From positions 1 through 46,338 of the forward strand of contig JAEEYU010000028.1 of NCBI GenBank assembly GCA_016288315.1: a stretch of 46,338 nucleotides of DNA. Reading direction: 5' to 3'. Positions 40,810 through 46,338 of this stretch are shown here, in pieces. Position 1 is the first letter of the stretch; each line of letters opens with the position of its first letter. The notes under the pieces were generated by a model. It ran no database searches. It saw only the letters and a program-made list of their open reading frames with translations, and had not been told where the DNA came from. The DNA is from Clostridiaceae bacterium (GTDB taxonomy: Bacteria; Bacillota; Clostridia; Oscillospirales; Acutalibacteraceae). A program made the position numbers and the translations under genes.

Positions 40810-43338
40810 TTATTCGCTCAGCGGTATTTTAACCGTCGCTTTGAAGAGGTCGCCGTCAATTTCGATGTCCAGTCCGCCCCCCTGAAGAGCGGCGAGGTCG
40901 CGTGCTATTGAAAGCCCAAGCCCGTTGCCGCCGTCCGTGCGCGACATATCGCCCCTGACAAAGCGCTCCATTAGCTCTTCCGTGCTTATGTTGAGCTCGC
41001 TTCTTGAAATGTTCTTTATTTCAAACACGCCGTTTTTGCCGTCGTCTTTAACTGTAATATATACCCTTGAGCCGGTCGCGGAATATTTTGCGGCGTTGCC
41101 CATAAGGTTTTCGAGAATGCGGCACATTCTGAGCCCGTCGGCCTTTATCATCACGGGAGAGTCGGGAAGATTCTGCTTTATTTCAAGCTGATTTTTATCA
41201 AAATTCTCCTGCATTTCACCCGCCGTCTGTTTTGCGAGTTCATTTAAATCGAGTGTCTCAAAATTGAGGTTGATTGCGCCCGACGACGCCTTTGACGCTT
41301 CAACAAGATCTTCAATAAGCACCTTGAGCCGCCCGGAGCGCTCCGAAAGCACCTCAATATATCCCTTTGCCGTTTCATCCTCAATCTCGCATTTGCCGAG
41401 CAGGTCGGTGTAATTGATAATTGAAGTAAGAGGAGTTTTTAAATCGTGAGAAACATTTGTAATGAGCTCGGCGCGCATACGCTCATCTCTGACCGCCGCA
41501 TCGACTGCGTTCTGAAGCTTTTCGCCCGTTACCTGCATACTGTCGCACAGCGTTCTGAGCGATGACGGGTATCCGGTTGTGTCAAGGGAGTATTCTCCGC
41601 TCTGCGCCGCCTCAATAACTGTGTCAAGTTTTTTGAAGTAGCTGAGTGTTTTTATCAGTATGAACGCATTGAACGCCGCAAACAGAATAACGAAAAGCAC
41701 ACAGACAACCGGCTCATGACGGCCGAAGTTGATTATTGCGCAGGCGAGCAGCATATCTGTTAAGAGCGTTCCCGCGCAGAAGAGCATCACATTTCTGCCG
41801 AGATGTTTCGGCTTGTAGGCGAGCAGAGAGAAAAGTTTGCGGATTTTTGCAAAGAACCATAAGAGCGGTCTGAAAATAAAGAACCTGCCGAACCACTTCT
41901 GACCGGATTTTTTTATTCTGATAACCGAATACAGCCAGCACTCAAACGCACCCAACGCAAATGAGCAAAGCAATCCCGCTGCGGCAAGCGCCGTTGTGCT
42001 GCACTGAAGGCCGCTGTTGTCTAATCCCGTTATATCGCCACCGAGAATGAAGGCAGCCGCAAAGCCGATTGCTCCGCCTGCAAAACCGATGAAGAAGAAC
42101 AGGGCGAGAAGCAGACTTATGTCGGTCGGGATTTTATCGTTCGGATGAAGAACAATTCCGCCCTCTTCGTCTTTATGCCCGGTGAGTAATGCGCCCGCAA
42201 TAAGCAGTATTACAGCCGCCGCAAGAAAAACCAGGGCGATAACAGCCGCCTGAACGGTAGGAAAACTGCTGTGTTCCCAGAAGGATTTAACGGGTGTATT
42301 GAGACCGTTGTAGTAAATATAAACGGTTGCTCCGTCAACCCAGGATTGCTTCTCCAGCGGATTGCTGACGGGGTCATAGTTGTAGAAAAAATCTCCGTCT
42401 GTTATTCCCTCAACGCCCTGACTTTCAACGCCTTTTTCCGTAACCGCTATATATTTTGCACAGGGTGAGCTTTTTGCAACGACTTTTGCCCCCGGCACCG
42501 CTTTGTAAAGTGTAACTCCGGTTTCTGAAGAGCCGCCGGACTGTGCCGCTTTGCTGAAATATGCCTCTGCGCCCTTTGCAACGGATTTAAGGAAATCTTC
42601 CGGTTTTTCGAGATTGGTAACTACCTTTTTGCTGTCTTTGCAGGCGATGTAATAATCAAACTCTTCAAGGTCATTAAGTCCGTTGAGCATCCAGCTGTAG
42701 TTTTCGCCCGAAAGCGCATTCACCATTCTGTCGTAATAATCGGAAATCTGCTGCTTTGCGACATTTTCATCGTAGCCGAGGTAGTCGAGATAATAGCCCT
42801 CGCCGTTTGTGCCGAGACCGTCAACCATAATGTCAAAGCTATGGTCAAACGCCTCATCTCGGACAAGATATTTGTATTTGAGAATCTCTCTGCCCGCAGC
42901 CGAGGTCAGCGCCTTTTTTGCGGTTTTTATGTTTTCTTCGCTGTAGAGGGCGTATTCGTCGTCAGAATAATATTCGCGCACGGCGCCTCTGAGCTCTTCT
43001 GTTATAATAAACGCCTGCCTGTCAAGGTATTCATCCAGAACTTTCTGCACGTTTTTATCTTTTTCGGCTTTGAATTTTGCCTGCACTTTACCGCTGCCGA
43101 GCACGCGTGATATGCCCTGCGCGTAGGAGACGGCGCGCATGAATCTTTCGTTTAAATATCCCGTTTCGGTATAATCGAGCGTGTCAATCGCCGTTATGTC
43201 ATATTTGCCGCCGATGTGAATTCTCTGCGCAGTCAGCACAGTGAAGCAGGCGCTGAAAAAGATGCAGATTAAACTTAAAAGAACACATACCGCCTTAATT
43301 AAAGGTCTTGATTTACTGTTTTTCAATTTTGTATCCAA
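40810..43338 (-). CDS. Large sensor histidine kinase with extracellular domain and multiple membrane helices
   Basis: 842 residues. One helix near 14-34, an extracellular region of about 320 residues with many Tyr and Asp (YYSDDEYALYSEE), a helix near 365-387, then four more up to about 580. The cytoplasmic part has the H-box NVSHDLKTPLTSI (His631), N-box ENLMGNAAKYS and G-box GGNGLGLSIARD, so it is a complete HisKA/HATPase kinase. No canonical HAMP is evident. The start is a TTG at 43338, inside the 3' end of the response regulator gene (26-nt overlap). The ligand is unknown; a cell-envelope signal is plausible for this VanS-like class. Confidence 0.9.
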   Translation of the reverse strand: MDTKLKNSKSRPLIKAVCVLLSLICIFFSACFTVLTAQRIHIGGKYDITAIDTLDYTETGYLNERFMRAVSYAQGISRVLGSGKVQAKFKAEKDKNVQKVLDEYLDRQAFIITEELRGAVREYYSDDEYALYSEENIKTAKKALTSAAGREILKYKYLVRDEAFDHSFDIMVDGLGTNGEGYYLDYLGYDENVAKQQISDYYDRMVNALSGENYSWMLNGLNDLEEFDYYIACKDSKKVVTNLEKPEDFLKSVAKGAEAYFSKAAQSGGSSETGVTLYKAVPGAKVVAKSSPCAKYIAVTEKGVESQGVEGITDGDFFYNYDPVSNPLEKQSWVDGATVYIYYNGLNTPVKSFWEHSSFPTVQAAVIALVFLAAAVILLIAGALLTGHKDEEGGIVLHPNDKIPTDISLLLALFFFIGFAGGAIGFAAAFILGGDITGLDNSGLQCSTTALAAAGLLCSFALGAFECWLYSVIRIKKSGQKWFGRFFIFRPLLWFFAKIRKLFSLLAYKPKHLGRNVMLFCAGTLLTDMLLACAIINFGRHEPVVCVLFVILFAAFNAFILIKTLSYFKKLDTVIEAAQSGEYSLDTTGYPSSLRTLCDSMQVTGEKLQNAVDAAVRDERMRAELITNVSHDLKTPLTSIINYTDLLGKCEIEDETAKGYIEVLSERSGRLKVLIEDLVEASKASSGAINLNFETLDLNELAKQTAGEMQENFDKNQLEIKQNLPDSPVMIKADGLRMCRILENLMGNAAKYSATGSRVYITVKDDGKNGVFEIKNISRSELNISTEELMERFVRGDMSRTDGGNGLGLSIARDLAALQGGGLDIEIDGDLFKATVKIPLSE

Positions 43339-44002
43339 TTCCCCACACCACCTTTAAATATTTCGGGTTTTTGGGATCGATTTCGATTTTCTCCCTGATT
43401 TTGCGAATATGAACGGTAACTGTTTTTTCGCCCGGCACGGTCGGTTCATTCCACACCGCTTCATATATCCGGTCGGTTGAAAACACCCTGCCTGCGTTTT
43501 CCATAAGGAACTCAAGAATTCCGTATTCCGTCGCAGTGAGCCGGACGGGCTCGCCGTCAACAGTTACCTCCTTTGTTTCGCGGTCAAGCACAAGACCGCC
43601 CGTTACAAGCTGAGTGTTTTTTTGTTCCATGCTTCCGAGCGCCACATATCGCCTTATCTGTGACCTGACGCGCGCTGTCAGTTCAAGCGGATTGAACGGC
43701 TTTGTGATGTAGTCATCCGCTCCAAAGTTGAGACCCGAAATCTTGTCGGTATCCTCGCCCTTTGCCGAGAGCATAATTATAGGTATGTTCATTTTTTCGC
43801 GGATTTTCAGAGTAGCCGCCATACCGTCCATTTCGGGCATCATAATATCCATTATGATGCAGTGAATCTCATTGTTTTCGGCAAGAGAGAGCGCCTCTTT
43901 ACCGTTATGCGCCTTGAGAACCTCGTAGCCCTCCAGCTTGAGATAAACTTCAATGGAGTCCAGTATCGGCTTGTCATCATCGCAAACAAGAATGCGGAAC
44001 AT
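43313..44002 (-). CDS. OmpR-family response regulator
   Basis: 229 residues. Receiver domain with acidic pocket CDDD (8-10), phosphoacceptor Asp52 (IIMDIMMPEMDG), Ser79 and Lys101 (YITKPF). The C-terminal winged helix has LTATEYGILEFLMENAGRVFSTDRIYEAVW and VTVHIRKIREKIE. It is first of a two-gene unit with the histidine kinase, whose coding region overlaps its last 26 nt, ensuring matched synthesis. VanR-like; target genes are unknown. Confidence 0.95.
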   Translation of the reverse strand: MFRILVCDDDKPILDSIEVYLKLEGYEVLKAHNGKEALSLAENNEIHCIIMDIMMPEMDGMAATLKIREKMNIPIIMLSAKGEDTDKISGLNFGADDYITKPFNPLELTARVRSQIRRYVALGSMEQKNTQLVTGGLVLDRETKEVTVDGEPVRLTATEYGILEFLMENAGRVFSTDRIYEAVWNEPTVPGEKTVTVHIRKIREKIEIDPKNPKYLKVVWGIGYKIEKQ

Positions 44003-44146
44003 CTGAAAAACCTCCGTTCATATTCAACAGGAAAACCGAAACACCGTTTGCCCGTTGTGTTAATTAAAACACCCTTAAGTAAAGAAACGGGAAACAAAAT
44101 TATTAAGATTCGGTAAATATTCGTGTATTTTTGGTATTTATATTAT

Positions 44147-44359
44147 TTAATCCTCTGTTTTTTCAACAATCAGCTCCGCGGAGTCGCTCTCAAGCGAATT
44201 GTATTCATCGTAATGAATATGGCTGCCTGCCTCTCCATCTGCAAGGTCGGTAAGCTGAGCCGCAAGAGAGAGCAAGCCCTCTCTGTTTGCGGAAATTACC
44301 GCCGTTCCATCATTGATGCTTACTTTGATTGTAAAACCGTCGCGCCAGTTTATTTCCAT
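44147..44359 (-). CDS. Small Imm32-like protein
   Basis: 70 residues. ISANREGLLSLAAQLTDLAD followed by GSHIHYDEYNSLESDSAELIVEK matches the pattern of the Imm32 family, named as immunity proteins of polymorphic toxins. GGAGGTGCGGT precedes the start. It follows the nitroreductase gene by 17 nt on the same strand, so they are probably co-transcribed. No toxin or secretion gene is nearby, so a true immunity role is doubtful; solitary Imm32 genes are often seen in Clostridia. Confidence 0.7.
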   Translation of the reverse strand: MEINWRDGFTIKVSINDGTAVISANREGLLSLAAQLTDLADGEAGSHIHYDEYNSLESDSAELIVEKTED

Positions 44360-44376
44360 ACCGCACCTCCGAAAAA

Positions 44377-45135
44377 TCAGTCAAATATGTATTCAGCGTT
44401 CAGCGTCAGCTCGCTGTCTGCGCCGCTGTCGGAATACAGCTTTTTCTCATAACTTATTTTACTGTGATCAAGGCAGATATCCAGAAAACAGAGGAATATT
44501 CCGATATCTATTCTGTTGTAATATGAAACTTTATCAGCCGGCATTATGCCTCTTTTGCCCTCTTTTTTGTATCTGAAAACCGACAGTTTACCGCCTCTGT
44601 TGTTTACAAACCACGGCTGGGTATTGCACGCACTCGGGGCAAATCTGACAATATCCGTTACTCCCGGAAGCTCTTTGCCTTTCCATATTTCGCTTATCGG
44701 CTTTCTTTTGCTTTTAAACATATCCCTGCGGAACGCTTTATCATCCTTGATTTTACGGATTGCAATCATAATAACAAAATCCATACCGTTATATGATTTC
44801 TCCAGCGTTTTTCCTATGCCGAACCAGAGCGTTCCGATATTTCTTGAAACCAGATATAAATCAAGCTGTTCGCCTAAATAACCTGTGTTTTGCAAATAGC
44901 CGTCTTTGATTTCGCTGAACATAAGAATACAGTATTCCTGCCCGCGGCTGCAGGTCGTTTTTTCAGCCGGCACAATTTTTATTGCGGTTTTTATATCGGG
45001 ATGCAGAGGTTTGAATTCCCGATAAACGCTTTTTATATCATCAATCTCATTATCCGTGATTTTTTCGTCCGGGACATCCCTGAAAACATGAAATGACTTT
45101 CTTTTGAAAATCATATTGTATAATATGTCGTTCAA
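44377..45135 (-). CDS. Nitroreductase family protein (TM1586-like)
   Basis: 252 residues from a TTG start. FKRKSFHVFRDVPDEKIT, GTLWFGIGK, RFAPSACNTQPWFVNN and YNRIDIGIFLCFLDI match the flavin-binding segments of the putative TM nitroreductase group. The open frame reaches an ATG at 45228, but that one has no ribosome site and a possible promoter lies across it. The TTG at 45135 follows GGGGGTGA at 7 nt and the protein then starts where family members do. It would reduce small molecules with FMN; the substrate is unknown. Paired with the Imm32-like gene. Confidence 0.75.
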   Translation of the reverse strand: MNDILYNMIFKRKSFHVFRDVPDEKITDNEIDDIKSVYREFKPLHPDIKTAIKIVPAEKTTCSRGQEYCILMFSEIKDGYLQNTGYLGEQLDLYLVSRNIGTLWFGIGKTLEKSYNGMDFVIMIAIRKIKDDKAFRRDMFKSKRKPISEIWKGKELPGVTDIVRFAPSACNTQPWFVNNRGGKLSVFRYKKEGKRGIMPADKVSYYNRIDIGIFLCFLDICLDHSKISYEKKLYSDSGADSELTLNAEYIFD

Positions 45136-45218
45136 TAAATCGTCACCCCCGGTATCCCGAAATATCTGTTTGATAAACCTTCTGATTATTAATCGGATAA
45201 TACAGTCTAATTTATAAT

Positions 45219-45247
45219 ACATTATCACGCAAGGGTGAAAAATTCAA
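45219..45247 (-). promoter_or_regulatory. Possible promoter of the nitroreductase gene
   Basis: Minus strand TTGAAT (45242-45247), 17 bp, TAATGT (45219-45224). If used, transcription starts near 45212 and the ATG at 45228 is not in the mRNA. Confidence 0.35.
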
Positions 45248-45255
45248 TAAAACAC

Positions 45256-45284
45256 TTGATTTTTACAAAGAAGTCATATATAAT
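45256..45284 (+). promoter_or_regulatory. Promoter of tRNA-Ser
   Basis: TTGATT (45256-45261), 17 bp, TATAAT (45279-45284), ending 41 bp before the tRNA. Confidence 0.7.
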
Positions 45285-45325
45285 ATCGCTTGCAATTTAA
45301 CAGAGATGTCAATTTGACACAACAC

Positions 45326-45417
45326 GGAGAGTTGTCCGAGCTGGTCGAAGGAGCACGATTGGAAATCGTGTAACCGTTAAAAGCGGTTCGAGGGTTCGAA
45401 TCCCTTGCTCTCCGCCA
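45326..45417 (+). tRNA. tRNA-Ser (anticodon GGA)
   Basis: 92 nt with encoded CCA. Acceptor GGAGAGT pairs with GCTCTCC (one G-U). The D arm is TCC / GGA. The anticodon stem CACGA / TCGTG encloses the loop TTGGAAA with anticodon GGA at 45361-45363. It has a long variable arm (AACCG / CGGTT) as expected for class II tRNA-Ser, and a T arm GAGGG-TTCGAAT-CCCTT. It reads UCC and UCU codons. Confidence 0.97.
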
Positions 45418-45420
45418 TGA

Positions 45421-45451
45421 CAGACAAGGAGTTTTTACAATTCCTTGTCTG
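45421..45451 (+). terminator. Terminator of tRNA-Ser
   Basis: 10 bp perfect stem CAGACAAGGA / TCCTTGTCTG, 11-nt loop, followed by CTTTTTTT. Confidence 0.9.
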
Positions 45452-45734
45452 CTTTTTTTATCTCAAAAATATAGTTTTTCTGCAAAAAAGGCGACGATTT
45501 GGCGACCAAATATTTTTATAAATATCCCGATGCCTCTCAAGGCAGTTTGACAGCACTAATAATTAAAGCCCGTATCGCAGTGATACGGGCTTTAATTTCT
45601 TTACAAAAGCGAGCTCTATACAGACTCTCTCTATATTGACTGCAAAAACATAAAAAACTTGATCTTTATAATCATCTTGGCGCTGAAATTACCGACCCAT
45701 GTGAATGCGGGTGCTTTTTTTTTGAGGAACGATT
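45452..45734. other. Gene-poor stretch after tRNA-Ser
   Basis: No convincing gene. It holds a short direct repeat, GGCGACGATTTGGCGACC (45491-45508). A perfect 12 bp palindromic hairpin follows, AAAGCCCGTATC / GATACGGGCTTT (45565-45593), flanked by A and T runs and able to end transcription both ways. Near 45693-45722 there is a weak ACCC / GGGT hairpin before nine or more T. The mix of orphan terminators after a tRNA could mark the site of a lost insertion. Confidence 0.5.
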
Positions 45735-45827
45735 ATGAAAACAGCTGGAAAAGAATGGAGAAGAGGCAAAGATAAAAAGTTTACCGTTCCGACTGATAAT
45801 GCAGAATACATATTTAATTATCTGTAA
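45735..45827 (+). CDS. Very small possible ORF, 30 residues
   Basis: MKTAGKEWRRGKDKK and a short acidic rest ending YIFNYL, starting 8 nt after GAGG. Nothing known is recognised. It might be the remnant of a longer gene or chance; the gene-like ribosome site is the only support. Confidence 0.25.
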   Translation: MKTAGKEWRRGKDKKFTVPTDNAEYIFNYL

Positions 45828-45841
45828 ATTTATGATATAAT
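45813..45841 (+). promoter_or_regulatory. Promoter of the GDPD-like gene
   Basis: TTTAAT (45813-45818), 17 bp, TATAAT (45836-45841). Strong -10 and weak -35 box. Confidence 0.5.
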
Positions 45842-45876
45842 AGAAAACAAATCGGGATTTGACGGGGTGAATTGAA

Positions 45877-46338
45877 ATGAAAAAAACTCTTTCAGCTTTT
45901 CTCGCTTTTGCAATAATGATAAGCTGTGCCGTTTATACATTTGCAGCAGGAGAAACAATGTCAGTCTATTCGACGTACAGTATTCCGTCAGGAGCAGTGC
46001 GTATGATAGCGCATCAGGGGTATTCCGCCATCGCTCCCGGCAACACGCTGCCCGCTTATGAGGCGGCAGGCAAATCGGATTTCTGGGGAGCCGAGTGTGA
46101 CATTCAGCGCACAAAAGACGGCGTGTGGATTCTTATGCACAACGACACCGTTGATGCCATGACAGACGGAACAGGAGAAATCTCAGAGCTGACTTATGCC
46201 GAGATTATGGAATTCAATGTTGACAGCGGTAACAATATTGAAAACTACCCAGGTCTCAAGGTCGCAAGACTTGAGGAATACCTTGATGTATGCAAAAAAT
46301 ACGGCCTGCACCCCGTGATTGAGATTAAGGAAAAAGCA
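45877..46338 (+). CDS. Secreted glycerophosphodiester phosphodiesterase-like protein, 3' end outside window
   Basis: 154 residues are visible. Signal peptide LSAFLAFAIMISCAVYTFAAG. The GDPD fold is seen in MIAHQGYSAIAPGNTLPAYE (His46), AECDIQRTKDG (Glu73, Asp75), MHND (His88) and HPVIEIKEK. Two family positions differ: the usual HRG reads HQG, and the metal-binding Glu of the PENT motif is Gly (APGNT). It may use another substrate or have weak activity. GGGGTGA lies 6 nt before the start. The normal product would cut glycerophosphodiesters to glycerol-3-phosphate outside the cell. Confidence 0.85.
   Translation, partial: MKKTLSAFLAFAIMISCAVYTFAAGETMSVYSTYSIPSGAVRMIAHQGYSAIAPGNTLPAYEAAGKSDFWGAECDIQRTKDGVWILMHNDTVDAMTDGTGEISELTYAEIMEFNVDSGNNIENYPGLKVARLEEYLDVCKKYGLHPVIEIKEKA

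Overview
The window looks like chromosome of a Gram-positive anaerobe of the class Clostridia, most likely an uncultured Oscillospirales/Ruminococcaceae-type gut bacterium. This is an inference from several signs: clear GGAGG ribosome sites, consensus sigma-A promoters, the Firmicute blocks rpmG-secE-nusG-rplKA-rplJL and rpsF-ssb-rpsR, DUF1934 in front of argS, a GyrB of the clostridial '[12 protein letters not shown]' type, and a DUF4474 protein. There is no plasmid, phage or CRISPR core; almost everything is housekeeping, with a few accessory islands.

Layout. 1-2042 (-): the N-terminal part of a secreted beta-helix protein that ends in collagen-like repeats and runs off the left edge. 2304-5489: a metallo-beta-lactamase-fold hydrolase, a GH101-like glycosidase and a patatin-like lipase. 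5553-11428 (-): a likely six-gene operon (Fe-S aldo/keto reductase, DUF4097 lipoprotein, two Gfo/Idh/MocA dehydrogenases, two xylose-isomerase-fold enzymes). The last four resemble oxidation-elimination-hydration-reduction (3-keto-glycoside) pathways, and this is the best candidate for an undescribed pathway. 11609-15248 (-): aspS, hisS, mgsA. 15324-20745 (-): gyrA, gyrB and an unknown gene.

20956-27295 (+): ddl, DUF1934, argS, a cell-wall amidase and an NSS-family Na+ symporter. 27362-31025 (-): the ribosomal block rpmG-secE-nusG-rplK-rplA-rplJ-rplL, with a recognisable L10 leader plus attenuator and a candidate L1-binding leader; rplL ends at a terminator, so rpoBC is not next to it. 31273-35673 (-): small membrane protein, DUF4474 protein, amidohydrolase, rpsF-ssb-rpsR, membrane protein. 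35694-39034 (-): gltX and glnS side by side. 39201-45135 (-): LCAT-like secreted lipase, two-component system, Imm32-like protein, nitroreductase. 45326-46338 (+): tRNA-Ser(GGA), a gene-poor stretch, and the start of a secreted GDPD-like protein cut by the right edge.

Convergent genes are separated by bidirectional hairpin terminators, and most operons have a promoter with 16-18 bp spacing that can be read directly. All functional calls come from reading motifs by eye; no database search was run.
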